NCBI GenBank assembly: GCA_949751835.1
Contig: CATKHK010000078.1
Location: 149,711 to 213,710, forward strand
DNA from: Blepharisma japonicum
Taxonomy: Eukaryota; Ciliophora; Heterotrichea; Heterotrichida; Blepharismidae
Direction of reading: 5' to 3'
Length of the DNA stretch: 64,000 nucleotides
Both the position numbers and the translations under genes were made by a program. The notes under the pieces were generated by a model. That model had not been told where the DNA came from and searched no databases. It saw only the letters and a program-made list of their open reading frames with translations. Shown piece by piece: positions 36,440-50,746 of this stretch (position 1 is its first letter; each line of letters starts with the position of its first letter).

Positions 36440-39400
36440 ATGGAAGAAGAACTTCTGGAAGCTTCAAATTTCGAAACCTTGCATCATGAAATTGCTCTAG
36501 CTAACTGACATAAAATGCTGAAAATTATGAAAAATGTGATTTTTGGGTCATTTTCAAAGCTTTACAGGGAAAAGAAAAAAAAATCATCCTTCGATTATTT
36601 AAATCAAAAAATAGCCCAAGTGTTATCAAACCTTATTGTTTCGTTTCAGATTATAAGGTTCAACTGAGGTACAGATTTTAAATCAGACAATTATGCGGAA
36701 ACACATTGAAATGCTTTAGGCTATACAAGCATTGATCAAATCTGTGTTTACATAGGAATTCTAGACGGATGCTTTATAGGCTATAGCTGTTTTATTTTTT
36801 TAGTTATAGCGTCACTAATAATATTAGCAATAAAGAGCCACAAAGATGAAGAATTTAAGTCCCATTTTATTATTATCCCAAGCGCATTGATATCTATTCT
36901 CTCGACAATCTGGTTTATTCCAGCTACACTCATTTTTACGATGGCATTCAAATATTCAGTAATAAGTAAAAATGATGTGCTTGAATATGACTCATGCACC
37001 AATTGCAATTTGAATTTTGGTTGATTTGGCATTTTTGCCTCAGCCATAAGCCTATTCTTGCTGCCATTTTTAGTATATGGGAATGAAATTTTTCAAGCCG
37101 AACTAAGACATACTTTTGCACTCCAAAATTTAAAAGCAAGAGCTCATTCTATTATAAACATCGATATGGTGATTTTTTCATTTATTTTGCCAATTGTCTA
37201 TATTTTTTTGAGCAGCTTTAGTGCATATTTCCATCAAGCAATTCTTATTATATATCCACTATATATCATCATCAAAACAATAAAATACAATCCTTACTTT
37301 AATTCATTTTCAAATATAGTAATCATTGCTAGAAACTTAGCAATTTTACTAGCAACTTTAGGTTTTATTATAGGTGATGTAATTGATGATTCATTAGTTC
37401 CAATTATTTTTTTTTGATTCGTGAACCCTATATTGTTGTTTATATTGTTACATTATATATCAAAGAATTTACAAAAAACCACAAATTTGATATCGAATCA
37501 GTATGAATTTGAAAGGAAATTTAGATGTGTACTGATGGATGAAGCGATAGAAGACCCAGAAAAAGTGTTAAAAGAGTTTGAAGAGGCTTTGAAAAAACCT
37601 TGATTTAAATGTGATAAATTTTTTATCATTTGGCAAACAAATTATTGCCTTTATGTCCTTAAAAATGAAAGGCTTGCCAGAATCCGACTTCATAAAATTT
37701 TCTATTTTAAGTCTACAATAGAAGGCTACTACCAAGAATGAGTCCTTTCTTGTCTTCTCGAAAAAAATAACATCGGAAAGTATGAAGACATAGGCACAAT
37801 ATTTTATTTTCTGGAATTAGAAAAAATAAAAACTAAAGACAAAGTTCTATGTAATAAATTAGCTGATTTCTGAAATGAAGTTGTAGCTCAAAAGCCAAAC
37901 TTTGATAGACTTGAGGTCTTAGCAAATCATGTATCAATAAACTTAAACGCTGTTAATAAAGGATATTCATGCCTCACCAAAAAGTTTCCTAGCAGAACTG
38001 CTTGCCATGATCTTTACGGAACCCTTCAAGTCAATATCCTTCGAAAGCAAGAAAGTGGAAGCTACATGCTTTTAAAAAAAGGGAGTCTCTTTTCGAAAAG
38101 TATCCAAGAAAGCAAGCACAAATCCCTTCCATTTTCCGACTCAAACGGGTTTCTCATTATTTCTGCTGACAAGAGTTCACTTGGACTCATTGTCTATGCA
38201 AATAATGTGGCTGCAAATATTTTAAAGCAGCCAATAAATGGGATTGTAGGTTCAAATTTAAGTACTTATGTTCCATACCCGTATTCAACACATCATGATA
38301 AATACTTGAAAAACTTTATTACCGCTTGCACAGATCCTGAAGCAAGCATTGGGATGTCACATTTTCTCCAAACTGAAAGGGGATATTTAGTGGAATCCAA
38401 TTTTGAGTTACATTTTGTATCTTTAATTAAGCACATCTATTTTGTAGCCATAATGAAGCCAATGCTCAAAACCCGCGAATGTGCTGTGCTTTCTGATAAT
38501 GGAATGATTTATGCACATAGTGAACAATTTTTGCAATATATTGAGTGCCCAAAATCGACAGGAAGAGGCGAAAATATGGCTGATCTTGTTCCTGGCTTTG
38601 ATATTTCTCTTTTAAAATCAGTCTACCCAATTTTGGCAACTCAGAATAAGAAAATTATTTTATTTGTTTTGAAACAAATAGTCAAAAAATCAACAACCTT
38701 CAATTTATTGCTTTTAATTCATAAGAAAGAAGAAGTTGAAGAATGAAATAAAGCGGAGGACGAGTGGCAGAAAGAGTTAGAAGAAAGCTGGCCGAGCAAT
38801 TTCGAATGAAAAGATTTTATTTCTAAGGATAAGCTAATAAGCCATGAAGAAATAGATGAAGAAAACTTAGAATACCAAGATTTTATTGAAAAAGATAAGA
38901 TTGAGACTGTTGCAAGTCCAGCTCTCAATGGAAGCAGCCAATCATCTTCAATATCTTTCAGTAATTCCTATTTAGTTGTTGGAGAAAAAATTATGAAAAA
39001 AGCTCAATTAGTTCTAAAGTCAATTAAATGGTCTCTACTGATATCAATCATGGTCATAATTTCGACCAATCTTGGCATTTTAATATACATCTGAGCAGAA
39101 GTCAATCATTCTGATAACTTAACAAATATTGACCACCTTGCATCTTTAATGAGACATACAACTATTCTTGCTCATTTATCTCGAACAATAGATCTCGCTG
39201 CTGAATATCCTGCTCTCAATATGACTTTTTACAAAACCTCTTTAAAAGAAAGCATAAATATTCTAGACTCTTTGCATCATCCTATCTTGTCAGACTATAA
39301 AAAATGGGATTATTGCTCCAGCTCAGACATTATTAAACATAGTCGAATTCCAATGTGGAGTATGAATGCTTCATATCCTATTTATTACAATTTATATGAT

Positions 39401-40564
39401 ATGATAACTAATTTCATTGAGCATGTATAAGCTATTTAGGGAAAATCTTTTCTAAATTCGTTTGAAAAAAATTATGATTATCAAGATGATGAGTTTTTTT
39501 TAATAGTTAATAGCTTAGGCCAAAGCTATAAAACTTTGAACGACTCTCTTATTGGACTTATGGAATGTGAAATAAATAGAATAAAGGAAAGCGATGAAAT
39601 TATTGTTACTTTATATGTGATAGGGTTTTCTTTGATTGGGCTCGCTAGTGCAATATTTTTAATATTGATGATCAATTTGCATAGAAAATATAATCGAATT
39701 TGAAATTTTATCAGAAAATATGCAACATTTGCATACAAAGATCTTATTAAAAGTTGCTTCGAAAGGCTGACAACTATTCATGATAGCGATCATAGTCAGC
39801 AAGTTCTTAAAAAATTGAAGCAGCAAAAGAACTCTATAAGTGAAAAATTTTCAAAGAAATTTACTATTCTTTGCTCTATAATAGTTCTTATATCATTTTT
39901 GCAAAACTTTATTGTAGGATATGTATTATATCCTCCCTGCAAACAAAATTTAATAAATAGATACCGAGTTTTGGAGGCTTATCACGATCGTATTGGGCAA
40001 ATTTCGGAAGCCTGCTATTGAATTTCTGAATTGTCATTTGGGAAAAATAGCTCATCTAATAGCCTTCTTAATAGATTTTATAAGTTTCCTAATGCAAATG
40101 ATAGCATTTTTGATATCGTTAAAAGATATGAGAATACATTGCATACTACCTCAAACAAAAAATACTGAGGATTGTTTTCAAATACACTAAAAAAACAAGT
40201 TTTTGAATTAATACCAAATTCCTCAGATGATTATTTTGACTTAGGAATTTACTCTGCTTCTCTTCTTTTGAATCGGGAATTGATATTTTATGCCTACTCG
40301 AAAGGTGAATATATAGGTGAAGAAATTAATACATTTTTTGTAAGAGTGTGGAATTTGCAAAATATGATAAGTAGAGCAACTCCATTGCTTGTTTCAAGCT
40401 CAAAGAGTTATGTTAATGATCAAGTGAGCCATATAATTTACATAGCAATATTTTTTGGATTTTTTTATTTTCTAGCCTATTTTCTAATTTATTGGCCTGT
40501 CATCATAAAGGAAAATAATAAATTGCAAAAACTTTTTGAAATTTCCCAGCTTGTCCCTAGATAA
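36440..40564 (+). CDS. PAS multi-pass membrane protein, array copy 1 (1364 aa)
   Basis: ATG 36440 to TAA 40562-40564, with introns 38961-38975 and 39425-39439 (15 nt each). Order: a cytosolic N-terminus (about 1-100), then seven likely membrane helices (about 105-340) around the motif SCTNCNLNFG and a conserved AELRHTFAxxxLKARAHS loop. A cytosolic TmcB-like region follows (517-534, TACHDLYGTLQVNIL), then a PAS domain (about 565-678, FSDSNGFLII to YFVAIMKP). Helix 8 (about 859-881), an extracytosolic Cys-containing domain, helices 9 and 10 (about 1044-1069, 1131-1154), a second extracytosolic domain (EACYWISELSFGKN) and helix 11 close the protein, whose tail is LQKLFEISQLVPR. It matches the ciliate TmcB/PAS S-box membrane family. 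A sensory role is inference; no kinase, cyclase or channel signature is seen. Upstream ATG 36421 is in another frame. Confidence 0.85.
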
Positions 40565-41263
40565 TGACATTAATAAATTAATAGAATATTTCAATAAAAT
40601 AAGATTATATATATCAAAATGGCACATCAGAATCTTAAATTTGTTAAGATAGATCTAACATCTAGAAACCAATGCTGCTTATAAAGTGAGAGTTAAATAT
40701 TTTAGTTGAACTAATAATAATAAAATCAAGAATTATTTTTTTTAATAAAAAAATAATTCGGTTTATTTTAAATTTTCATAGTTAGAATGCAATTTATGAA
40801 GGCTAAAAAAATTATATAATAAATTTTTTTTCTTTTAATGAATCAGAAATATATCCGAAAATAATTAAATTTGCTTAAAAATTAACTTCTTTAATTTCAT
40901 ATTATATATTCATAGATTGACTTTTTAAAATTATTGTCAAAGCTATTAATAAAATGGATTGCTTGCTTTATACCTCATATATTTTAAATTTTGCCACTTT
41001 TGGAAAGGTCCATTTTGCTTTGAATTAATTTACGATATAAGAGGAAGTATAATATTTTGAAGACTTTAATGCTCCCTTAAAGCCTAGCTACAAAATAACA
41101 CCTGAAATCTTTTTTGCTTATTACGTTGTAAAAAGCTCGCCCATAATCTCAAGGTTGCTTCTATTTAATTCTTATAATTTATTATTATTCTTTGTTAAAT
41201 CTTTAGCATCAGAAATTTGTTTATATTTCGAATTTATTCAGCATTTTTTGAGTCATAACTATT
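40565..41263. other. Spacer between array copies 1 and 2
   Basis: AT-rich, with no gene found and no obvious remnant of the array gene. Confidence 0.5.
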
Positions 41264-44200
41264 ATGGAAGAAATAGACATCGGTTTTAAGAATTTTAAGG
41301 ATACCATATATGAAAAATCCTTAATTGGCTGATCCAAAAAAACTGAAAACGCAAAAAAGTCAATATTTGGAGCATTTTTGTTGCTTAGTGACTGGGACAA
41401 AAAGAACTCGACAGCAAGTCGTATATATGAAAAAATATCGCAGATTTTATTGAGTATTATTATTTTTCTTCAGATTGTAAGGTTCAATTGAACTGTAAGC
41501 TTTGAAACAGGAAGCTCTATTGATAAGCATTGAAGAAGTTTGGGCTACTCAAGTATGACTCAAATTTGTGCTGAAGCTGGAGGTTTATATAGCTGCTGTA
41601 CCAGCCTTTGATTCATAACTAGTTTAATTGCTATAATGGCACTATGTCTAGCTGTTATGGTTCATCAAAATAGACGCATTGATCCTTATTTAATCTTGAT
41701 TCCAAAAATCATTTTTTATTACCTTACAACAATTGGATTTATTCCATCTGTAGTCATTAGTATGCTAGGATTTAAATATTCTGCCATAAATCAAGATAAT
41801 GTTTCAGAGTATCAAGCTTGCACTAATTGCAATTTAAATCTTGGAGGTTTTGGTGTATTTATGTCAAGTATTACTTTAATTTTACTGCTATTATTTGCAT
41901 ATGGATATGAGATATGCTCTGCGGAACTGAGGCATACTTTTGCGTCAATCAATCTAAAAGCAAGAGCCCATTCTGATATAGATTTTGCAATTATTAAATT
42001 TTCATTTGCTTCAGCAGTTGTATATGTGCTAACGAATCAAAATAGCAATTATTTCCACCAAACAATTTTGGTATTTTATTCTGCACATATTCTTTATAAA
42101 ACAATAAAAAACCCTCCATATTACAATGCATTTTCAAATTCAATCATTATATGCAGACAATCTGGAATTATATTTATAACGCTGGCTTTTATTTTTGGTG
42201 ACATAATTGACGACCCTCTCATTATAATTTGGTTTTTTTGGTTAATTAACCCAATACTGATTTTTATAGCATTTTACTATGCTATGAAAACATTTAAAAA
42301 TGCCGGAAAAAATGAAAATTGACTGCTGGATCAATATAAGTTTGAGCTGCATTTCAGGCATTCATTAGTTGCTGGCTCTTCATCCGAATCATCAGAGATG
42401 ATAAAATATTTTGATCAAGCTTACAAAACTCAATTTTTTAAAGTTGATAAATTATTTTTAATATGAGAAACAAATTATTATATATACACGCTACAAAATG
42501 AAAGACTAGCAAGGCTAAAATTCCGGAAGATTTTCTATTTGAGCTCTAATAATGTTGAAGCCAGCTATCAAGAATGATTGATAGCAAGATTTTTTGAAAA
42601 AAAGAATATTGGAGTTCATGAAGACATTAGTACAATTTACTATCTTTTAGAATTAGAAAATATAAAGACTAAAGATCGGTATTTTTGCAATAAATTAATA
42701 GATTTTTGGAATGAAGTAGTTACTTCAAGTCCTAAAATAGAAAGGCTGAATTTGTTGTCAAAAAAAGTATCAGAAAATTTAGATGTGCTGGATGCTGGAT
42801 ACTCCAACCTTGTGAAGAAATTTCCTAATAGAATTGCTTGCCATTCGCTTTATGGTTCTCTGCAGGCTGATATCTTGAAAAGAGAAGAAAGCGGAGCTCA
42901 TTTAATACAAAAAAAGGAAAGTCTTCTTTCATTGCAACATCAAGAAAACCAAAATAAGTCACTATCATTTTCTGATTCTAATGGATTTTTAGTCATATCT
43001 GCAAATGAAAGTACGTTTGGAACAATTGTTTATGCAGATTCTATAGTATCGCTTATATTAAATCAAGATATAAACTCCATCATTGGATCAAAATATTATG
43101 CCTACATTCCAGAATATTTCGCGAAAAATCATGATAAGCATTTGGAAAATTGCATTGAAAATAATAAAAATTTAGAGTCAAGCTTATTTTTTATACACTT
43201 CATTATGACTGCTCGTGGAAGCTTAGTTGAATGCGCATGCGAAGCTCATTTAATTCCCTTAATTCAAGAAACTTATTTTGTTGCAGTAATGCAGCCAATC
43301 TCAAAAATGAGGGAGTGTGCTTTAATTTTAAAAGATGGAACTATTTGTGCACATAGTGAACGATTTTTAAACTTTATTCAAAGTCCTAAAATCTCAGGAA
43401 ATAATGAAAATATTGATGAACTTATTCCAAACCTCAATTTTTCTTCGCTTAAATCTCATGATTCAGTTCTGATTCATTACAGTAATAAGCCAATCTTATT
43501 TGTTTTAATAAACACAACAACAAAATCTACAATTTTCAACCTTCTGCTTTTAATCCATGATAAAAATGAGATTGAGGAGTGAAATCAAGGAAAAGATGCT
43601 TGGCAACAAGATTTAGCAGAGAAGTGTCCAAGAAGATTCCAAAAAATAAATTTTAATGAAAACAATGCTTATAAAGAAATCGAATATGAAGAAAAAAACG
43701 GCCTAGAAAATCGTGAATCGTTGATAAAGGAAGAAAATAAAATTAGTGAGAGGATAAATTCAAATACATTAGGAAGCAGCCATTCATCAATGAGTTTCTC
43801 AAGTAATTCCTTATTTAGGCATTGGAAAGAAAATGAAAAGAAACGCACAGGCTACTTTGAGTTGGATAAAATGGGCTTTACTTGCATCAATACTGATGAT
43901 TATCACTATGACTTGCGGGATTTTATTATATATCTGAAAAGAAATAAGCCACTCAAATGAAATAGAAAGTGTAGAAAATCTTGCTGGTTTACTTCATGAA
44001 ATGACCATTATGGCCCATTTAGCTCGAGCTATAGATCTTTCAACCAATTATTTAGATCTTAATACTTCTTTCTATTTATCATCGTTTAGCACAAGTGTAA
44101 ACTCATTGGATTCTCTTCAAAATACGATTCTGTCTGATTATGACAGTTGAAGCTACTGTTCCAGCTCAAATATTGTTAAAAATGAAATAATACCAATTTG

Positions 44201-45428
44201 AAATATTTGGGCTATACATCCTTTGCAATATTATACTCTTTATGACGCAATGGCTCTTTTTGTGAAACATGTAATACATATTCAGGGAAAATCATTTCTT
44301 GATGCCTATATAAGTAATAGTGACTACAAAGGTGATGAATTATTTTTAATCGCAAACGGTTTAGGCGATACATATAAAGTCCTGAGTTCCTCAGTTAAAG
44401 GGTATTTGAAATGCGAAACAGACAGAGTAAAAAATGATGATTCGCTAATTCTTCTTTTGCTACTCATGGATGGATTTTTATTAGTTTCTTTGAGCTTTGG
44501 AATGATTCTTCTGATAATTCAATTTCATAGGGCATATAATGGGATTTGAAATTTCATAAGAAAACAATCTAACGATGCATATATTGAGCTATTTCATAGC
44601 TGCATTGATAGACTTTCAACTGTTCACTGCTGCATCCCAGATCAGCAAGAAATTAGGAAAAAATGCAAAGGTATAGAAAAACCGATTAATGAAAATTTTT
44701 CAAAAAGATTCGCTGCTTCACTCTCTATAATTATCATATGCTTTGGTTTTTGTGTATGATCTATCGCTGATGAATACAACGCATCTTGCAAAGCTAATTT
44801 GATAAAAAGATATGAACTACTTGAAGCTTATTATATCAGAGTTAGCCAAATTTCAGAGGCTTGCTACTGGGTCTGTGAGTTATCTATTGGAAAAAATGAG
44901 ACAACTGAAGATATTTTTGATGGCATCTATGAATTTCCTAATGCTAATCACATGATTATTGATGTCACTGATAGATATACTCAAACATTACACATAACTT
45001 CAAATCTAAAATACAGAGAGCTATTTTCCAATAATTTGCACAAATCGTTTTTTGAGAAAGTTCCAAACGCACTTGATCATATTTTTGATTTTGGAACTTA
45101 TTATGGATCAATGATTATGAAAAATGAGTTCACCTTCTATGCTTATTCGAATGATTCAAATATTCCCAAAGAAATTAACAGGTTTTTGTTCCAGGCTGGA
45201 ACTTTGCAAAGCATGATAAAAAGTAAAACTCCAGTTTTCAATAAAGGGTCAAGAGATTTCGTGGATGCTCAGTTTAAAATTATTGTTTATGTAATGATAT
45301 GCTTTGCTATTTCTTCTCTTTTGGCATATTTTTTATTGTACTTACCTATGATAGTGAGAGAAAATCACAAACTGCAAAAACTTTATGAAATTTCTCAATT
45401 GATTCCGTCTACGAATAACAAAAAATAA
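41264..45428 (+). CDS. PAS multi-pass membrane protein, array copy 2 (1377 aa)
   Basis: ATG 41264 to TAA 45426-45428. The first intron (43803-43818, GTAATTCCTTATTTAG) is 16 nt. Removing it shifts the downstream frame by one and brings it into line with all the other copies; left in, the gene looks frameshifted and would end within 50 codons. The second intron (44271-44285, GTAATACATATTCAG) is 15 nt without a stop, recognised only from its paralogues. The PAS domain starts near residue 568 (FSDSNGFLVISAN). This is the most diverged member: its N-terminus differs (MEEIDIGFKNFKD), a CC pair precedes helix 1, and the PAS end reads FIMTARGSLVECAC where the others have FLQTERGYLVE. Function as for copy 1. 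Confidence 0.85.
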
Positions 45429-46582
45429 TTATGTAAAATATATGATTAAAATAGGCTAAACAGGCCTTTACGTCAGATAGCTAAACTGTTAATTAAATTT
45501 TTTATTTATTTTGCCTATTGAATTATTATTTTTTCTTTATTTTTTTAAAAATTAGGTTTGTTCTGATTTAAATGAACTTCAGTGCAGTCAGCATACATTT
45601 ACTATAAAAAAATTTTTTAGCTGCTTTATATATCTGATTCAATGATTATTTTGCTGCTGAAATTAGTTTTTAATCATTATTTATGAGAAAGAGAGCTTTA
45701 AATAATCAATTCTCTTCTAAAGAATATCCAAATTCTCAATTTTTATCTAATTTCAAAAAGCTATACAATAAACATATTCTAAAACCCTTTAAGATATTAT
45801 AAATATATATATGCTTGGTATTTATCGCTGAATAAATTTTCATAATAGAGAAATTAATTACTGTTCTGATATTAAGATTCTCTTCAATAAACGAATCTTC
45901 AATAAAAATGCTCTAATCTTTATATCTTTTTATTGCAAATTAAATGCTTATTATGAAATAGGTATGCTCATCTTTAAAATTACTCTTTCCCATGAAGTAT
46001 AGAGAATTGATTTCAAGTATTTATGAAAAACTATTTTTCAGATTTTTAACGCTCTTCTCATATTTTTTGTTCATATTTGTAAATTATATTAGAAGAAATA
46101 TCAAATTGCAAAAATTTTATGAAATTTGTCATTAATTTTATTCCTAAACTTAAAAAACTGAATTTTCTAATATTAATCTGCAATAGAAAATAGTGACCAT
46201 AAAATGAACATATATATTTAGCTTATCAAAATTGAATAAAATTGATTATTTTTCTTAGTTCTTATGCTTTCTAATAAAATTATGCAAAAATAAGAAGAAA
46301 AGTTGAGTTAATAATACGTATGCTTTACTTAATATGTATTATTGCTAAATACATTCTAATAAAATTTCTAAATAAATAATAGGAAAGTTATTTAACTGTA
46401 ATCCCCACTGAATGAAAAATAATCTAGCATTTTTGCTTAGTTGTATATCTTCTAAAAATTACCCTATAAAGTTTCATTCGAAAAAAATTCATAAAAAGTT
46501 CAATAAGCAATTTTAATCATAAAATAATTTAGATTAAGAATTTGACACTTTTTGTTGTAATAACTCCGAGCATAATAAATTA
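45429..46582. other. Spacer between array copies 2 and 3
   Basis: The longest spacer in the array. Apart from the C-terminal remnant at 46049-46135 I see no coding sequence. The region is AT-rich with stops in all frames. Confidence 0.5.
46049..46135 (+). pseudogene. Remnant of an array gene 3' end
   Basis: The stretch reads TLFSYFLFIFVNYI then RRNIKLQKFYEICH and TAA. It lines up with the extreme C-terminus of the array proteins (for example LAYFLLYLPMIV then RENHKLQKLYEISQ in copy 2). No matching upstream sequence is recognisable nearby, so this is the last trace of a lost copy or of an unequal exchange. Confidence 0.6.
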
Positions 46583-49500
46583 ATGGAAGAAGAACTTTCG
46601 GAGAGTTCGAATTTTAAGATAGATTCTTATATAAAGAGCTCAATGAGGTGATCGAACTTTATATTAGCTGCAAAAAATTCATTATTCGGCGCTTTCTCTA
46701 TTATTTATAATTGCAAAGAGAAAACTTTGATGGGAACTAAAATTAATGAAAAAATATCCCAGATTTGCGTAAATTCTGTGATCTGTCTTCAGCTGATAAG
46801 GTTAAATTGAGGAACAAACTTTGACACACAAAATAGTGTAGATAAGCATTGAAGAGTTTTAGGTTATGCGAGTTTTGATCAGATATTTGCAGATTCAGGA
46901 ATATTATTTTTAGGCTTTATAATCTGTGGAATTTTAATAATTACCCTTACAATTTTTATAGTATTGCTGGCTATAAAAAGTTATAAAGGATCAAGCTGAG
47001 ATTCGCATTTAATTTTTATCCCGAAAGTTTTATTGCATATTTTTTCTACTATTGGATTTATACCGTGCACACTTATTTTGATGCTAGCATTGAAATATTC
47101 TTTAATAAATGAAGACAGTATAAGTGAGTATGAGTCATGTGACGCATGCAATATGAATTTTGGGGTATTTGGGGTATTTTTCTCACTTATTAATTTGTTT
47201 TTATTGCCGTTTCTTGTATATGGCAGAGAAATTTGTTCAGCTGAATTAAGGCATACTTTTGCTTCAAATAGCCTCAATGCGAGAGCACATTCGCATATAG
47301 ATCTCGAAATGGTTACTTTTTCTTTTATTTCCCCAATTATTTACGTATTATTTAACCAATATCGATTTTATTATCATCAGATAATTCTTATTACTTATTC
47401 AGCCATTATTATTTACAAAACAATAAAGTATGTTCCTTATTTCAACTTATGTTCAAACGCATCAATTATTATCAGAAATTCAGAAATATGTTTTACAAGC
47501 ATAGCTTTTATATTTGGTAAAACTGTTGATAATTCTTCAGTGACAATTGCAATTTTTTGGATTATTAACCCAATATTGATCTATATAGCAACCAGCTATG
47601 CCATAAAGAAGTTTAATTCTGTAACAAAAAATAAATTGTTTTTTATAAACCAATATGAGTTTGAAAAGCATTATAGATATACTTTGATGGATGATTTGTG
47701 CACGGATAAGGAAAAAATGCTAGACGAGTTCTATAAAGGTAGAAAAACCAAAAAATTTAATGCAGATAAGCTTCTTATCATTTGAGAGACAAATTATTGT
47801 TTATATATTTTGCAAGATGAAAGATTAGCAAGGCTAAAATTTAATAAAAGTTTTGCTTTAAGATCACAGCTGGAAGGATGGTATCAAGAATGAAAAATGA
47901 AGAAATTACTCGAAAAAAATAATACTGGAGTATACGAGGATATTGGTACCATTTATTACTTTTTAGAGCTAGACAAAATTAAGAGAAAGGATGAAATTTT
48001 ATGCAATAAAATGATGGATTTTTGAAGTGAAATAATTTCTCAAAATCCAAGAATTGCCAAATTGAATTTACTTTTGAAGCATGTATGAGAAACTTTAGAT
48101 AAAGTCAATAAAGGATATGGCAATCTTCTAAAAAAATTCCCTGATAGGTCTGCCTGCCATGACCTTTATAACACTTTGGAGATTGAAATTCTTAGAAAAA
48201 ATAAAAATAGATCGTCTTTGTTTAAAAAAGAAAACCTATCTTTAGCAGGTCATCATGAAAGCAAAAATAAATTCATGCCATTTTCAGATTCAAATGGATT
48301 TCTCATTGTTTCTGCAGATAAAAGATCATTTGGAACTATTGTATATGTAAATTCAACTGCATCTCAAATCTTAAAGCAAACAATTTCTTCCATTATTGGC
48401 TCAAAACTTGAGGCCTACATTCCAGCTCCTTATTCATGGTCCCATACACGATTTATGAAAAATTGCCTCAAAAGCAGCCTTAACCTTCAATCAAGTATAA
48501 GAATGTCTCATTTTCTCCAAACAGAAAGAGGTTACATCGTCGAATGCTATTTTAGAGTCCACTTAGTTTCCTTAATTAAACATATATACTTTATCGCTGT
48601 AATGAAGCCAGTTTCTAAAAAACGAGAATGCGCGTTACTTTCTAATGATGGGCAGATTTATGCCCATAGTGAATCATTCTTACAGAAACTCCAATGCTCA
48701 AAGCTGACTGAAAAAAACGAAAATATCAAAGATCTTATTCCGAGTCTCAATTTTTCGCTGCTCTCATCACATGATCCTGTATTAATCACTCATGAAAATC
48801 AAGTTATACTTTGTGTTTTAATAAAAATTAAATTGAATTCGACATTTCTAAATCTATTTCTTTTGGTTCATGATGAAACTGAAATTGGAGAATGAAAAAA
48901 TGGAGATGACGATTGGCAAAAGACCTTAATTGAAAAATCACCCAATAATTTTGAAATAATAAAAAATTCAAATAGACTTACAATACATGAAGAAAGTGAA
49001 GAAGAAACTCGCTTAGGTAATACAGAGTTTTTTGAAAATAAAACAAATAATAAATCGAATACAAATACTGCTGAAAGCAGCTACTCGTTTATAAATATTT
49101 TAAGTAAATAATATTTAGATCTTGAAGAAAAGATGAAAAAAAGTGCAGAAAAGACATTGAAACTCATCAAATGAATTTTAATTGTATCGATTTTGATCAT
49201 TATTTTTATAAATATTGGACTTTTCCTTTATATATCAACAGAAGTAGAGCTTTCAAATGATTTAACCAATGTAAAAAACTTAGCTACTTATATTCAACAA
49301 ATTACTATTCTTGGCTATACTTCTCGAATGCTTGATCTTTCAAATAAATATCCAGGTATCAATGTAACATTTTATGAGTCAGCTTTCAATCAGAGCCTCA
49401 ATATTTTAGATTCTCTTCATGAAAATATAATTGATGATTATAATTTATGAAGTTATTGCTCATTTTCTGACGTGGTCAAGCAAGAATTAATTCCTGTGTG

Positions 49501-50746
49501 GTATCGTAATTCTTTAGATCCTCTCTCTTATCATACCTTCTATGACGTGATTTCTGAATTTATCAGCCATGTGATTTTTATTTAGGGAAAATTATTTCTT
49601 AATCTTTTTCAGCAAAATGATTACTATCTAGACTATGAATATTTTTTGATTATAAACGGTTTAGGTGAAAGCTATAAAATTCTGAATGGATCGTTATCAG
49701 GCCTTATTGAATGCGAGAAGAAGCGAGTAGAAGATGATGATGAAATGATCTTGATTTTGGTTTTTATAGCCATAATGTTGCTAATTATTATAAGCACAGT
49801 TTTGCTAGTTTTGGTAGCGAATTTCCATCAAAAAAATAATCAAATTTGAAATTATATCAGAAAAAAGGCTATCAAGGCACGTGTTGAGCTTTTTCAAATA
49901 TGCTTTGGCAGACTTTCATTAGTTCACAATTCAATTCCTGATCAGCAAGAATTTCAATTTAAAAAAAATTCCAAAATGCATTTGATCAATGAAAAATCCT
50001 TTATTAAATTTGTGCTTCTTTGTTCTATACTAATAATTGCATCTAACTTATGCGATATCCTTATTGGGTATTACTTCTATCCATCATGCAAAGATAATTT
50101 AATCAAAAGATACGAGCTTATAGAAGCTTATTATATCAGAGCTTCCGAAATTTCTGAAGCTTGCTATTGAGTAGCAGAGCTAGCACTTGGAAAAAATGAT
50201 TCTTCTGCTGAACTCCTTTATCCTCACTTTAGCTTTGCAGATCCTAGTCACATGCTTTTTGATGTTATTGATAGATATGATACATCAGTGCATATCACCT
50301 CAAATGAGAAATATAGAGAGCTATTTTCGAGGAAATTAGAAATTCTTTATTTTGAAAAATATTCTGATGCTCCAAATATAATTTATGATTTAGGTACTTA
50401 TATTGGAGCAATTCTTTTGAGGCGAGATTTTACATTCTATGCTTATTCTAATGTGAAAAATATTGTTGAACAGATAGATAAATTTATGAGCCGAGCTTGA
50501 GTATTACAAACTCTGATAAGAACACGAACTCCAGTATTTGATGAAGGATCCAAAGATTATGTGAATTCACAGGTTAATTATATTTTTAACGCTGTACTTT
50601 ACTTTGGAATTTTCTTTATAGTTACATATTTTATTCTGTATTGGCCAGTAATCGCAAGTGAAAATAAAAAATTACAAAAACTTTATGAAATTTCCCAACT
50701 TATACCTTTAGTGAACAGTAAAGATATTTTGCAGTCAGGTAAATAA
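46583..50746 (+). CDS. PAS multi-pass membrane protein, array copy 3 (1377 aa)
   Basis: ATG 46583 to TAA 50744-50746. Introns are 49104-49118 (GTAAATAATATTTAG) and 49571-49585 (GTGATTTTTATTTAG); both contain in-frame stops, which proves that splicing is needed. The same domain order as copy 1 is present, with SCDACNMNFG in the membrane core and the PAS domain from about residue 567 (FSDSNGFLIVSADK). The linker between the PAS domain and helix 8 is especially Asn/Glu-rich (ENKTNNKSNTNTAESS). The second extracytosolic part keeps EISEACYWVAELALGKN and the tail keeps LQKLYEISQLIP. The N-terminus (MEEELSESSNF) resembles copy 1, so copies 1 and 3 may be closer to each other than to copy 2. Confidence 0.85.

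Noticed and set aside
43721-43960. Apparent frameshift and early end in array copy 2
   Set aside because: A 16-nt intron at 43803-43818 explains it and restores agreement with the other four copies.
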